The translations under genes and the position numbers were made by a program. This document shows positions 39,851-48,701 of a stretch of 64,000 bases of DNA, in pieces. The stretch lies in contig NZ_WMIC01000002.1 of NCBI RefSeq assembly GCF_009711135.1, positions 372,001 through 436,000 on the forward strand. Direction: 5' to 3'. The DNA comes from Flavobacterium sp. LC2016-01 (GTDB taxonomy: Bacteria; Bacteroidota; Bacteroidia; Flavobacteriales; Flavobacteriaceae). Position 1 is the stretch's first letter. Every line of letters starts with the position of its first letter. Under the pieces are notes generated by a model, which was not told where the DNA came from, made no database searches, and was given only the letters and a program-made list of their open reading frames with translations.

Positions 39851-40791
39851 TCTGCTGTTTTGGTTTTAAAATTCAGCACAAAATAACTTCCCAAAACGAC
39901 TGGTAAAACGACATTTAGAAACCACATGAGTGTACTGATGAAAATTACGATCCATTCGTTCACGCCCAAAATTCCGAAGAAATAAATGGCCACGCTTCCT
40001 TTTACAGCAAAATCCAAGAATTGAAAAGTTGGCAATGATGAAGCCAAAAAGTAAACTGATGTAATTGCTGCCATTAAAGTTAAATAAGGCAAATCGACAT
40101 CAAAGGCTAAAAACAAAAAGTAATATTGATGCGAAAAAACCAAATAACGGCAAATTCCTAAAAAGATGTTTTTTTGATGAATTGATTTCGGAATTTCATT
40201 AATCTTATGAATCAGTTTTTCAATCGAATAGCCTTTTACTTTTATTTTTTTTATGGAAAACAAAACAATCAGAATCAGTACAAAGCCACCAAATAAAATT
40301 AATACCGTTTTGGCAGTTATGACATTAAATTGCGCATTAAAATACAGCAAGCCGAAAATCCCAAAAATTATGGTTAGAATCATCTGGATCCCATTGCAGA
40401 TCAAGTTTAGAAAAACGACTCTTTTGGCCTCCGATTTAGGATAATACAACGCTTTTCCGGCGTACTCTCCCACTCCATTTGGCGTAAAAATTCCGGCTGT
40501 TAAAGCAGCTAAAACTTGTTTAGTAGATTCGTAAACCGAGATTTCGTGAACTACTTTGGCCAGATTCTGCCATTTCAGAATCTCAAAATAACGGTTCAAA
40601 ACACTCAAAAGCAGTATAAACGAAATCCCTAAAACCGATTGATTTTTTCGGAATAAAACTAGGAACTTATTCCAGTCTAATTTGTCGTTGTTTGCCAGCT
40701 GATTGTAAATAAAATAAAATGCGCCGCCAACAATCAAAAGTTTGGCCAGAAGAACAAGGAATTGCTTAGCTTTGTGAGGAATTGAAATCAT
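39847..40791 (-). CDS. Flippase-like membrane protein (LPG synthase TM family)
   Basis: A 314-residue polytopic protein starting at ATG 40791; an alternative 11-codon extension is less plausible. It has ~8 TM helices. FTPNGVGEYAGKALYYPKSE is the signature of the lysylphosphatidylglycerol synthase TM/UPF0104 family, often found beside GT2 genes as putative lipid flippases. LASSLPTFQFLDFAVKGSVAIYFF near the C-terminus is also typical. It overlaps the GT2 gene by 4 nt. Confidence 0.85.
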   Translation of the reverse strand: MISIPHKAKQFLVLLAKLLIVGGAFYFIYNQLANNDKLDWNKFLVLFRKNQSVLGISFILLLSVLNRYFEILKWQNLAKVVHEISVYESTKQVLAALTAGIFTPNGVGEYAGKALYYPKSEAKRVVFLNLICNGIQMILTIIFGIFGLLYFNAQFNVITAKTVLILFGGFVLILIVLFSIKKIKVKGYSIEKLIHKINEIPKSIHQKNIFLGICRYLVFSHQYYFLFLAFDVDLPYLTLMAAITSVYFLASSLPTFQFLDFAVKGSVAIYFFGILGVNEWIVIFISTLMWFLNVVLPVVLGSYFVLNFKTKTAE

Positions 40792-40830
40792 GCCGCAAAA
40801 GTAATCAATTTGAAGATGTGGCAATGGAAA

Positions 40831-40874
40831 TGTGCCAATTTGAAAATTAGAAAATGAGTTAATTTTCTAAACCT
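40831..40874. repeat. Dispersed GTGCCAATTTGAAAATTAG repeat
   Basis: The intergenic stretch before the WG gene contains TGTGCCAATTTGAAAATTAG and GAAAATGAG…TTAATTTTC. Related pieces lie after pgmB (15844-15905) and between ruvC and hemW (43225-43312). Confidence 0.55.
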
Positions 40875-40895
40875 TAAACTTGAAACCATAATCTC

Positions 40896-42671
40896 TTGAC
40901 AAAAGAACGCATCATATTGTTTTTTTCATTTTTATTAGTATTTGCTTGCAATAAAGTTGACAAAAACATACCTAAAGAATATATCCGAATAATGGGCGAA
41001 GGTTCTTGGGGATATAATGATGCAGATGGAAATGTTATTATTCCACTGGGCAAATATAAATTCTTAAATCCGTTGGATGAGAGCGGAATGATATTAGCTG
41101 AATTAAAAAATAAACATGGCTACATTGACATTCATGAAAATGTAATTGTTCCTTTTGAATATGATGACATTAGTCTGTTTAGTCAAGATCTAGCTTGTGT
41201 AAAAAAAGGCAATAAATATGGTTTTGTTGATCGAAACGGAAAAATTGTAATTCCACTTCAATATGAAGATGAGAGTTATTTTCAAAAAACAGGGTTAGCT
41301 CTGATAAAGAAAAATAATCTTTACGGTTTTATAAACAAAAGCGGAAAAGAGATAATTCCAATTATTTATCAAAATGCAAATGAAAGTACTGCAGATAGTT
41401 TAGTCTCTTTATATAAAAAAGGAAAATGGGCTTTTTTTGATTCGTTTGGAAAGCAAAAATCTGGTTTTATTTATGATGAAATTGCCTTAACAGATATTAA
41501 TATTAAAGGGAATGACGAAATTACATTTTGGAAAAATGGCTTAATTTTAGTTCGAAAAAACAACCAAATTGCTTATCTGGATAAAAATCTAAAAGAAATA
41601 ATTCCGTTTGACAAATACGATACCGGTGATAGATTCAATGAAAACAGAATTGCTATTGTTTCTAAAAATCACAAATATGGAATCATAAATGAATTTGGAA
41701 AAGAAGTAGCCAAACCCAGATATGATACAATAGGACATCCTGAAGAATCTTATCATGAATCTGAAATTTTTGTTGCTAAAAAGGGCAATAATCTCGTTTT
41801 ACTCGATGAACATGGAAAGAAAATTTATGAGAAGATAAAAGACTTCTCTTTTGATTACTGTCGCATCAATAAAAAAATTGAAAAGATTTATCACATTCAG
41901 GATTTAAATGGAAAATACGGCGCTATTGACACAAAAGGCAAATTGATAATTCCTGTTATATATGATGAATTTGAAGATTTTGCAAGTAATTACAATGCAA
42001 TTGTAAAATATAAAGGTAAATTTGGGCTAATCGATTCTAATAATAAAATTACTTATCCAATCGAAAACGAGTCAATTTATTCAAATGGCCGAGAATTAGA
42101 TTATTACGTTATACAGAAAAACAATAAGGTCGGAATAATTGATAAAAACCTAAAATCAATTTTTAATTTTGTTTTTCAGGATCTATCACCTTGTACTTAT
42201 GATCAGAAAAATAGGTTTATCGCCAAACAAAATGATAAATACGGCGTTATAGACCGAGCAGGAAGAATTATCATTCCTTTTGAATACAGCGAAATGTCAA
42301 ATTGGGTTGAATATGGTCCCGGTGAAAATTATCATTTTGTAACAAAAAACAACAAACACGGTTTGATTACAAAAGAAGGAAAAACAGTTATTCCAATAAT
42401 CTATGATAGTCTTTTTTATGATAGTGATAAAATAATTATTCTATCTAAAAATGGCAAATACGGTGTTGTAACGATTCAAAACAAACAAGTAATTCCATTT
42501 GAGTACGAAAAAATTTATTTGGAGCCGAGTCTCTTTTCAAAGAAAAAAGAAACTGAATTTTATGTTTTGAATAATGGCAAATATTATATTGTGAATGACA
42601 AAAATGAAGTCCTAAAATCGAATATTTCGAAGGATAATATAGAGAAAAAATTCTCTTTCTATTATAATTAA
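40896..42671 (+). CDS. WG-repeat lipoprotein, TTG start
   Basis: A 591-residue lipoprotein with Cys18 (LLVFAC). The mature part consists of about a dozen WG-type repeats with cores such as KYGFVDRNGKIVIPLQYE, LYGFINKSGKEIIP and KYGVIDRAGRIIIPFEY. These repeats stack as beta hairpins, and their ligand is unknown. The start is TTG at 40896, supported by the lipobox. Its first eight codons (MTKERIIL) are nearly identical to the start of ruvC downstream (MAQERIIL; 20 of 24 nt). This suggests that the gene landed at the ruvC start and reused its beginning. It ends 6 nt before ruvC. Confidence 0.85.
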   Translation: MTKERIILFFSFLLVFACNKVDKNIPKEYIRIMGEGSWGYNDADGNVIIPLGKYKFLNPLDESGMILAELKNKHGYIDIHENVIVPFEYDDISLFSQDLACVKKGNKYGFVDRNGKIVIPLQYEDESYFQKTGLALIKKNNLYGFINKSGKEIIPIIYQNANESTADSLVSLYKKGKWAFFDSFGKQKSGFIYDEIALTDINIKGNDEITFWKNGLILVRKNNQIAYLDKNLKEIIPFDKYDTGDRFNENRIAIVSKNHKYGIINEFGKEVAKPRYDTIGHPEESYHESEIFVAKKGNNLVLLDEHGKKIYEKIKDFSFDYCRINKKIEKIYHIQDLNGKYGAIDTKGKLIIPVIYDEFEDFASNYNAIVKYKGKFGLIDSNNKITYPIENESIYSNGRELDYYVIQKNNKVGIIDKNLKSIFNFVFQDLSPCTYDQKNRFIAKQNDKYGVIDRAGRIIIPFEYSEMSNWVEYGPGENYHFVTKNNKHGLITKEGKTVIPIIYDSLFYDSDKIIILSKNGKYGVVTIQNKQVIPFEYEKIYLEPSLFSKKKETEFYVLNNGKYYIVNDKNEVLKSNISKDNIEKKFSFYYN

Positions 42672-42677
42672 AAAAAA

Positions 42678-43232
42678 GTGGCACAAGAACGCATCATATT
42701 AGGTATTGACCCCGGAACCACAATTATGGGTTTTGGATTGATTAAAGTCGTCAATAAGAAAATGGAGTTTTTGCAGTTAAACGAGCTGCAATTGTCCAAA
42801 TACGACAATCATTACCAAAAACTAAAAATCATTTTTGAACGCACCATCGAATTAATCGAAACGCATCATCCAGACGAAATTGCGATTGAAGCGCCTTTCT
42901 TTGGTAAAAACGTTCAGTCGATGCTGAAATTGGGGCGTGCACAAGGCGTTGCAATGGCAGCAGGACTTTCAAGAGGAATTCCGATTACAGAATACGAACC
43001 AAAAAAAATAAAAATGGCGATTACCGGAAATGGAAATGCCAGTAAAGAACAGGTTGCTAAAATGCTGCAACAGCTTTTAGGTTTGAAAGAATTACCTAAA
43101 AACCTAGATTCAACAGATGGTTTGGCAGCAGCGGTTTGTCATTTTTTTAATTCAGGAAAAGTTGTTGTTGGAAAAAGTTATTCAGGCTGGGATGCTTTTG
43201 TGAAACAAAATGAAGATAAAATTAGAAAATGA
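42678..43232 (+). CDS. ruvC: Crossover junction endodeoxyribonuclease RuvC
   Basis: A 184-residue Holliday-junction resolvase of normal length. The GTG start at 42678 gives MAQERIILGIDPGTTIMGFG. The first catalytic Asp is residue 11 in GIDPG; IAIEAPFFGKN supplies the catalytic Glu, and DSTDGLAAAVCHF the remaining acidic residues. The gene is complete, but its original upstream region appears displaced by the WG-repeat gene, so expression now probably depends on that gene's transcript. Confidence 0.96.
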   Translation: MAQERIILGIDPGTTIMGFGLIKVVNKKMEFLQLNELQLSKYDNHYQKLKIIFERTIELIETHHPDEIAIEAPFFGKNVQSMLKLGRAQGVAMAAGLSRGIPITEYEPKKIKMAITGNGNASKEQVAKMLQQLLGLKELPKNLDSTDGLAAAVCHFFNSGKVVVGKSYSGWDAFVKQNEDKIRK

Positions 43233-43312
43233 GATAATTAGTCAATTAGATAATTTCTTCCAAGCCTAATTTTCATTATCTAATTATCAAATTGACACAT
43301 TATCTAATTAAA
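43225..43312. repeat. AATTAGATAATT repeat cluster
   Basis: At least four AATTAGATAAT/ATTATCTAATT units, in both orientations, fill the gap between ruvC and hemW. Similar sequence lies at 15844-15905. Confidence 0.6.
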
Positions 43313-43316
43313 AAAA

Positions 43317-44453
43317 ATGAGCGGTATCTACATTCATATTCCTTTTTGCAAACAGGCTTGCCATTATTGTGACTTTCATTTTTCGACTTCGATGAAAAAG
43401 AAAGACGAAATGGTTTTGGCTTTGGCCAAAGAAATTGTTGTGCGTAAAAATGAGTTTGAAAATGAGATTGTAGAAACCATTTATTTTGGCGGCGGAACTC
43501 CTTCTGTATTATCAAATGACGAAATAAACTTTTTAATTTCAGAAGTTTATAAACACTACAAAGTTTCAGAAAATCCGGAAATTACTTTGGAAGCCAATCC
43601 GGATGATTTATCTGCGGAGCGAATTTTGGAATTATCTAAAAGTCCGATAAATCGATTAAGCATTGGGATTCAGTCTTTTTATGAAGAAGATTTGAAGATG
43701 ATGAACCGTGCTCATAATTCGGCGGAAGCCAAAAAATGTTTAGAAGAAGCGACAAAATACTTTGATAATATTTCGCTTGATTTGATTTACGGAATTCCAG
43801 GAATGACGGACGAAATGTGGAAACAGAATATTGAAACCGCTTTGAGTTTCGGCATTCCGCATATTTCGAGTTATGCCTTAACGGTTGAACCCAAAACGGC
43901 TTTAAGCAAATTAATTCAAACTGGAAAAATTGCTGCACCTGAAGACGAAGCAGCTTCAAACCATTTTATGATTTTGGTTGAAACGCTTCAAAAAAATGGT
44001 TTTATTCACTACGAATTATCCAATTTTGGAAAAGAGAATTATTTCTCCAAAAACAATTCGGCTTATTGGCTGGGCAAAAAATACATCGGAATTGGACCTT
44101 CGGCACACAGTTATGACGGCGAAAAAAGAGGCTGGAATATTGCGAATAATTCGCTTTACTTAAAAGCAATTCAGAATGATGAACTTCCAATCGAAACAGA
44201 AATTTTGACGATTTCTGACCGTTATAACGAATATATTATGACAGGTTTGCGAACGATTTGGGGCGTTTCTTTAGAAAGAATTGAAAATGAATTTGGATTG
44301 GAATATTTAGATTATCTGAATAAACAAGCTCAAAAATTCTTAAACGACGATTTGCTTTCAATTGAAAACAACATTCTAAAACCAACTCCAAAAGGAAAAT
44401 TTTTAACGGATGGAATTGCTTCAGATTTATTTTATTTAAATTTGGAAGAATAA
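43317..44453 (+). CDS. hemW: HemW-type radical SAM protein
   Basis: A 378-residue radical SAM protein related to HemN. The 4Fe-4S cluster motif is C11-x3-C15-x2-C18 (PFCKQACHYCDF). YFGGGTPSVL, LEANPDDL, GIQSF and DLIYGIPGMTDEMW are HemN/HemW blocks. It lacks the N-terminal extension and extra Cys needed for coproporphyrinogen oxidation, so heme-chaperone function (HemW) fits better than coproporphyrinogen III oxidase. No signal peptide, so it is cytoplasmic. Confidence 0.92.
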   Translation: MSGIYIHIPFCKQACHYCDFHFSTSMKKKDEMVLALAKEIVVRKNEFENEIVETIYFGGGTPSVLSNDEINFLISEVYKHYKVSENPEITLEANPDDLSAERILELSKSPINRLSIGIQSFYEEDLKMMNRAHNSAEAKKCLEEATKYFDNISLDLIYGIPGMTDEMWKQNIETALSFGIPHISSYALTVEPKTALSKLIQTGKIAAPEDEAASNHFMILVETLQKNGFIHYELSNFGKENYFSKNNSAYWLGKKYIGIGPSAHSYDGEKRGWNIANNSLYLKAIQNDELPIETEILTISDRYNEYIMTGLRTIWGVSLERIENEFGLEYLDYLNKQAQKFLNDDLLSIENNILKPTPKGKFLTDGIASDLFYLNLEE

Positions 44454-44540
44454 AAATTGGACGCTGATAAAACGGATGCAAGCAACGCTGATAAATCCGT
44501 AAAATCTGCGTTAGAATATCCGTAAAATCCGTGTTCCATT

Positions 44541-45323
44541 ATGCTAGCACTTCTTGACAATAAATATCAAATCGACTTATCAAAACCTATTGATATTTCT
44601 ATTCCATTAACCAATACTGACGAAAACCCAATTGCCTGGTATATCGAAAAACCAGTTATTGAACCTGTAGTTTTTGGAGACTGGATCGGGAAAGTTTCTG
44701 AAGGAAAATCATCTACAAATTTCAATAATATTTTCTTCAATCCACATGGGCATGGAACGCACACGGAATGTCTCGGGCATATTACGAATGACTTTTACAG
44801 CATTAACCAATCGCTTAAACAGTTTTTCTTTTTTGCTAAACTGATTACGGTTGCGCCTGAGAAAATTGGAGATGATTTTGTGATTACGAAAGAAAGCATT
44901 TCGACTGTGCTTAATGCTTCAACTTCGCTCAGCAAGACAGAGGCTTTAATTATTAGGACACTTCCAAATCAAAAGGAAAAGAAATCAAAAAAATATTCGA
45001 ATACAAATCCGCCATATTTGTCTGAAGAAGCTGCGATTTTCATCCGCGAAAGCGAAATTCAGCATTTACTGATTGATTTGCCAAGTGTCGATAAAGAACA
45101 TGATGAAGGTAAATTATTGGCTCATAAAGCGTTTTGGAATGTAAAAGACACGCATAATCTAAATTCGGATGCGCGATTAAATGCTACAATTACCGAAATG
45201 ATTTATGTTTCTGATGAAGTTGAAGATGGAAATTATATACTAAATCTTCAAATCACTTCGTTTGAAAATGATGCAAGTCCAAGCAAACCTTTATTGTATA
45301 AAATTGCAGATTTTAGATTGTAG
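44541..45323 (+). CDS. Cyclase/kynurenine-formamidase-like hydrolase
   Basis: A 260-residue member of the metal-dependent cyclase family (PF04199-type). The metal motif is HGHGTHTECLGHI (~72-84), with Glu where many members have Asp. IDLPSVDKEHDEG and AHKAFWNV supply further conserved residues. The substrate is unknown; the family includes kynurenine formamidases and polyketide cyclases. The 87-nt gap upstream contains AACGCTGATAAA/ATCCGTAAAATC direct repeats. Confidence 0.85.
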   Translation: MLALLDNKYQIDLSKPIDISIPLTNTDENPIAWYIEKPVIEPVVFGDWIGKVSEGKSSTNFNNIFFNPHGHGTHTECLGHITNDFYSINQSLKQFFFFAKLITVAPEKIGDDFVITKESISTVLNASTSLSKTEALIIRTLPNQKEKKSKKYSNTNPPYLSEEAAIFIRESEIQHLLIDLPSVDKEHDEGKLLAHKAFWNVKDTHNLNSDARLNATITEMIYVSDEVEDGNYILNLQITSFENDASPSKPLLYKIADFRL

Positions 45324-45366
45324 ATTCGCTAATACTGAACACTCAAAACCTGAACACTGACCACTA

Positions 45367-45768
45367 ATGATAACCGTTTCAACAGATAAAACCAAACTCG
45401 ACGTTCCATTTATACAAAACTTTTTGAAAGACATTTACTGGGCTGCGGGAAGAACGATTGAAGAAGTGCAGATCACAATTGATGCTTCGGTTTGTTTTGG
45501 AATTTACTTAGATGACAAACAAATTGGCTTTGCGCGCGCCATTACGGATTATGTAGTTTTCGCTTATTTGATGGATGTTTTTATTACGGAGGAACATCGT
45601 GGAAAAGGATATTCATCAATTTTAATTGAAGCGATGATGAATGAACCTCAATTGCAAGAAGTTAAAATCTGGCGATTGGCGACAAGCGATGCACACTTTT
45701 TATACGAGAAATTCGGATTTACAAAACTCAATCATCCTGAAAAGATGATGGAAAAAATAGTCAAATGA
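45367..45768 (+). CDS. GNAT family acetyltransferase
   Basis: A 133-residue GNAT protein. The acetyl-CoA loop is EEHRGKGYSSILIEAMM (~76-92; R/Q-x-x-G-x-G/A), and FLYEKFGFTKLNHP is the typical end. The substrate is unknown. Its stop overlaps the next start by 4 nt (ATGA), so the two genes are coupled. Confidence 0.9.
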   Translation: MITVSTDKTKLDVPFIQNFLKDIYWAAGRTIEEVQITIDASVCFGIYLDDKQIGFARAITDYVVFAYLMDVFITEEHRGKGYSSILIEAMMNEPQLQEVKIWRLATSDAHFLYEKFGFTKLNHPEKMMEKIVK

Positions 45769-46115
45769 AAATAGTATTAAAACTCGAAGAAACGGCTTTA
45801 TTTATTCTCGGAATATTTCTTTTCAACCAGTTAAATTATGATTGGTGGTGGTTTTTGGTTTTAATTTTAGCTCCAGATTTGTCTATGATTGGATATGCTT
45901 TTGGGAATAAAGCTGGTGCATTTTTATACAATGTCTTTCACCATAAAGGAATTGCACTTTTAATTTATGGTTTAGGATGTTATTTCAGTATCGAAAGTGT
46001 TCAATTAGCCGGAATTATTTTATTTTCACATTCGGCAATGGATCGAATTTTTGGCTACGGACTGAAATATGAAAAAGGCTTTAAATACACGCATTTAGGT
46101 GAAATTGGTAAATAA
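45765..46115 (+). CDS. DUF4260 family membrane protein
   Basis: A 116-residue protein with three or four hydrophobic helices. LAPDLSMIGYAFGNKAGAFLYNVFHHKGIAL is the DUF4260 signature, and HSAMDRIFGYGLKYEKGFKYTHLGEIGK the conserved C-terminus. The function is unknown. It is translationally coupled to the GNAT gene and followed by the YjbR-like gene after 6 nt. Confidence 0.88.
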   Translation: MKIVLKLEETALFILGIFLFNQLNYDWWWFLVLILAPDLSMIGYAFGNKAGAFLYNVFHHKGIALLIYGLGCYFSIESVQLAGIILFSHSAMDRIFGYGLKYEKGFKYTHLGEIGK

Positions 46116-46121
46116 ACAATT

Positions 46122-46493
46122 ATGAATTTAGAAACGTATTACGAATATTGTCTTTCAAAAAAAGGGGTCAGTGAACATTTTCCTTTTGATGAAGACACAT
46201 TGGTTTTTAAAGTGGGCGGCAAAATGTTTGCTTTATCTTCCTTATCACAATGGGAAAAAAATGAGCCTTCAGTTAATTTAAAATGCGATCCGGACCGTGC
46301 AGAAGAACTCCGAGGAGAATATGACGAAATAAAACCGGGATTTCATATGAGCAAAGTACACTGGAATACGATTGCTTTAAACGGAAATCTTCCAGACAAA
46401 CTTGTCAAAGAATTAATAGATCATTCGTATGAATTGGTGTTCAAAAGTTTGACAAAGAAAATTCAAAATGAAATTATTGAATTAAAAAATTAG
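46122..46493 (+). CDS. MmcQ/YjbR family protein
   Basis: A 123-residue protein. KKGVSEHFPFDEDTLVFKVGGKMFALSSL and VNLKCDPDRAEELRGEYDEIKPGFHMSKVHWNTI are the YjbR signatures, a fold related to DNA-binding 'double-wing' proteins. It is the last gene of the GNAT-DUF4260-YjbR operon. A specific role is not known. Confidence 0.92.
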   Translation: MNLETYYEYCLSKKGVSEHFPFDEDTLVFKVGGKMFALSSLSQWEKNEPSVNLKCDPDRAEELRGEYDEIKPGFHMSKVHWNTIALNGNLPDKLVKELIDHSYELVFKSLTKKIQNEIIELKN

Positions 46494-46565
46494 GCATTAC
46501 ATTTGCAGAGTAAGATCGAAACTTAAAAACCCGAATCAGTTTGCAAATTAGCAATTTATAGCATC

Positions 46566-47294
46566 ATGAAAGAACAATTTAAAAAATTTCTAAACGAAGA
46601 ACAAGATCCAAAAGCGATTGAAAAAATCACTTCTAAACTTACAGATTTATTGATGAAAGGTGAAGAAGTTGGTTATATCGCTGTACAAAAAAAACCTGCA
46701 ATTACTGTTTTTCCTGATAGTATTGTAGTAACAAACAAACGTATCATCATCTGTGAACCTAAAAATTTAGGACTTTCTATGGATTTTACAGATTATGCCT
46801 GGGATGATATTGCAAGTACTTTTGTAAAAGAAAACATTTTAGGTTCTGAATTTTCTTTTGCAACAAAAACAGATTTAGCTGTTACTATTGATTATATTCC
46901 AAAAATTCAAGCTAGAAAAATTTATACTTTTGCTAAAGAACAATTGGATTTATTAAAAAACCCTGTTGTTGCAGGAGCACCTGTTCAAGAAACTGCTAAA
47001 CCAATTTTTGAAGAAGAAACAGTTGAAGAAGAAGTTGAAGAAGAGGAAGAAGTTGAAGAAATAGAAACAGAAGAAGTAACAAGTTTTGCTGAAATCTTGC
47101 CTTCTGCTCCAGCTTATACTGAAACTTTTGAACCAATTCAAACTCAAGCTCCGACAGGAGACCGTAAATTAAGTGAGTTATCTAAAGAAGAACTTTTTGA
47201 TAAATTACAGAACTACAAAAAACTTCTTGACAATGGTTTAATCATGCAAGGAGAATATGATGCTTATAAAAAAGAGATTTTAAGTTACATGTAA
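46566..47294 (+). CDS. PH-like domain protein with acidic linker and SHOCT tail
   Basis: A 242-residue cytoplasmic protein. Residues ~30-130 look like a bacterial PH domain (ITVFPDSIVVTNKRIIICEPKNLGLSMDFTDYAWDDIASTFVKENILGSEFSFATK). Next comes a very acidic Glu/Val linker (~145-172). The C-terminus LSELSKEELFDKLQNYKKLLDNGLIMQGEYDAYKKEIL is a SHOCT-type oligomerisation motif. No enzymatic role is seen. A strong terminator follows. Confidence 0.82.
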   Translation: MKEQFKKFLNEEQDPKAIEKITSKLTDLLMKGEEVGYIAVQKKPAITVFPDSIVVTNKRIIICEPKNLGLSMDFTDYAWDDIASTFVKENILGSEFSFATKTDLAVTIDYIPKIQARKIYTFAKEQLDLLKNPVVAGAPVQETAKPIFEEETVEEEVEEEEEVEEIETEEVTSFAEILPSAPAYTETFEPIQTQAPTGDRKLSELSKEELFDKLQNYKKLLDNGLIMQGEYDAYKKEILSYM

Positions 47295-47330
47295 TTTGAC
47301 CGAAAGGATTTTACCCTTAGTATATAAGAT

Positions 47331-47364
47331 AAAAACCATCAGCATAACTGATGGTTTTTTTTTT
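47331..47364. terminator. Intrinsic terminator
   Basis: A perfect 12-bp stem (AAAAACCATCAG/CTGATGGTTTTT) with loop CATAA and a long T-run. Confidence 0.88.
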
Positions 47365-47452
47365 AACTTAATGAGTTTTGAAAAGCCAAATATTAAAATA
47401 ACTCTACATAAAACTTAAATTATCACAAATCACTTATATAGTTTAAAATTTT

Positions 47453-47460
47453 TATATTTG
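47453..47460 (+). promoter_or_regulatory. -7 box of the HGQPGHRCD lipoprotein gene
   Basis: TATATTTG matches TAnnTTTG, 22 nt before the start codon. No -33 TTG is evident. Confidence 0.4.
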
Positions 47461-47482
47461 AGTGCTTTAAAATACCACAATT

Positions 47483-48154
47483 ATGAATCCGAAAATCTTA
47501 ATAAGTTCGCTGGCTTTTTCTTCACTGCTTTTTATTTCTTGTAAAAAAGAATTAGAACCTCAGGAAAATACTGCAACATCAGAATTGGTCCGACTTGGAC
47601 TTGCAAAAGATACCATAAAAACTGCGACAAATACGTCCGTTGTACAAACTCAGACGGCAAACCCAAATACAGTTTTAGGAGAAACAAAAGGATTGAATCC
47701 TGCTCACGGACAGCCGGGACATCGTTGTGATATTGCCGTTGGCGCGCCATTAAATTCGGCTCCGCCACAGCAAGGACAAGTGGTAACAACCCAAACGCCA
47801 CAAGTGGTTCAGGTAAATCCAAATCAAAAAAATGTAGTTACAACTACAGTTACTGCACCGGTAAAAGTTGGAAAAGGGATGAATCCTTCGCATGGACAAC
47901 CAGGTCACAGATGTGATATTCCGGTTGGTGCGCCTTTAAATTCTCCAGTTGTAAAACCTGTAGCAACAAATACAGCACAAAGCGGAAGTGCTACACAATC
48001 GTTTACCGTAACGCCGCCTGCAGGAAATAATGCGGTTCCGGCTTTGTTAAGCACCGAACCAGCGCAGACAGTAGCCGAAGGAATGAATCCGCCACACGGG
48101 CAGGCAGGACACAGATGTGATATTGCTGTAGGAGCGCCTCTTCCTAAGTCATAA
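47483..48154 (+). CDS. Lipoprotein with three HGQPGHRCD repeats
   Basis: A 223-residue lipoprotein (Cys20, LLFISC). Three copies of the motif G-[LM]-NP-x-HGQ-x-GHRCDI-x-VGAPL start at residues 70, 132 and 200. They are joined by ~40-residue disordered linkers rich in Thr, Val, Gln and Pro. Each copy has two His and one Cys, which could bind a metal, a haem or a partner. There is no other domain. I know the motif only as a recurring unit in Bacteroidota proteins and cannot name its function. Confidence 0.8.
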   Translation: MNPKILISSLAFSSLLFISCKKELEPQENTATSELVRLGLAKDTIKTATNTSVVQTQTANPNTVLGETKGLNPAHGQPGHRCDIAVGAPLNSAPPQQGQVVTTQTPQVVQVNPNQKNVVTTTVTAPVKVGKGMNPSHGQPGHRCDIPVGAPLNSPVVKPVATNTAQSGSATQSFTVTPPAGNNAVPALLSTEPAQTVAEGMNPPHGQAGHRCDIAVGAPLPKS

Positions 48155-48232
48155 AAAAAGTTACAAAGTTACAAAGATGCAAAGACGCAAAGAAACCTTT
48201 GTAACTCTAGACCTTTGTCACTTTTCAAACTA

Positions 48233-48271
48233 TAAAAAAAAGACGTTTCAAATTGAAACGTCTTTTTTTTT
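48233..48271. terminator. Bidirectional terminator
   Basis: A 9-bp stem (AGACGTTTC/GAAACGTCT) with loop AAATT is flanked by A8 and T8. It serves the convergent lipoprotein and HPF-like genes. The preceding 48160-48225 is a TACAAAG/GCAAAGACGCAAAG repeat. Confidence 0.88.
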
Positions 48272-48286
48272 TATATACTTTAAAAT

Positions 48287-48601
48287 TTAAAAAGCTTTTT
48301 GTTTTTCGTAAGTTGTAGTTAGTGATTTTTTAATTTTGGTTAGAGCACCGCTAAAAGCTTTTTCTAATGTTTCGGCGTGTTCTGTAACGGTAATAGGCTG
48401 TAATTTTTGCGGACGCACTTCGATTAAGCATTTTTTGTCATGCAAACCGAATTTCTCCCCATTTTCATCCCCAAAATGAACTTCAATACGGGTAATTTTG
48501 TCTTCAAAACGAGCTAAACCTTTTTCTAATTCTTCAGAAAAGTAGCTTTCTAATCTTGCGTGTCCCTCAATGTTTTTGTCGGTGTTGATTTGAATCTTCA
48601 T
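48287..48601 (-). CDS. HPF/RaiA-like ribosome-associated protein
   Basis: A 104-residue protein of the short hibernation-promoting factor type. MKIQINTDKNIEGHARLESYFSEELEKGLARFEDKITRIEVHFGDENG and CLIEVRPQKLQPITVTEHAETLEKAFSGALTKIKKSL fit the beta-alpha-beta-beta-beta-alpha fold that binds between tRNA and mRNA sites on the 30S subunit. It lacks the C-terminal dimerisation domain of long HPF. It would act under slow growth. Confidence 0.87.
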   Translation of the reverse strand: MKIQINTDKNIEGHARLESYFSEELEKGLARFEDKITRIEVHFGDENGEKFGLHDKKCLIEVRPQKLQPITVTEHAETLEKAFSGALTKIKKSLTTTYEKQKAF

Positions 48602-48701
48602 AATGGTTTAAATTTTATGATTGTCTCTCAAAGCTATCTTTTTTAAAGGAAAATGCCAAGCGAGTTAATAAAACATTATGAAATTATTAGCCACTTTTTT
48701 A

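Noticed and set aside
43225..43312. CRISPR-like repeat cluster
   Set aside because: Units are irregular, in both orientations and without equal spacers; there are no cas genes in the window.
43636..43959. 107-codon frame antisense to hemW
   Set aside because: Shadow of a clear radical SAM gene, no motif.
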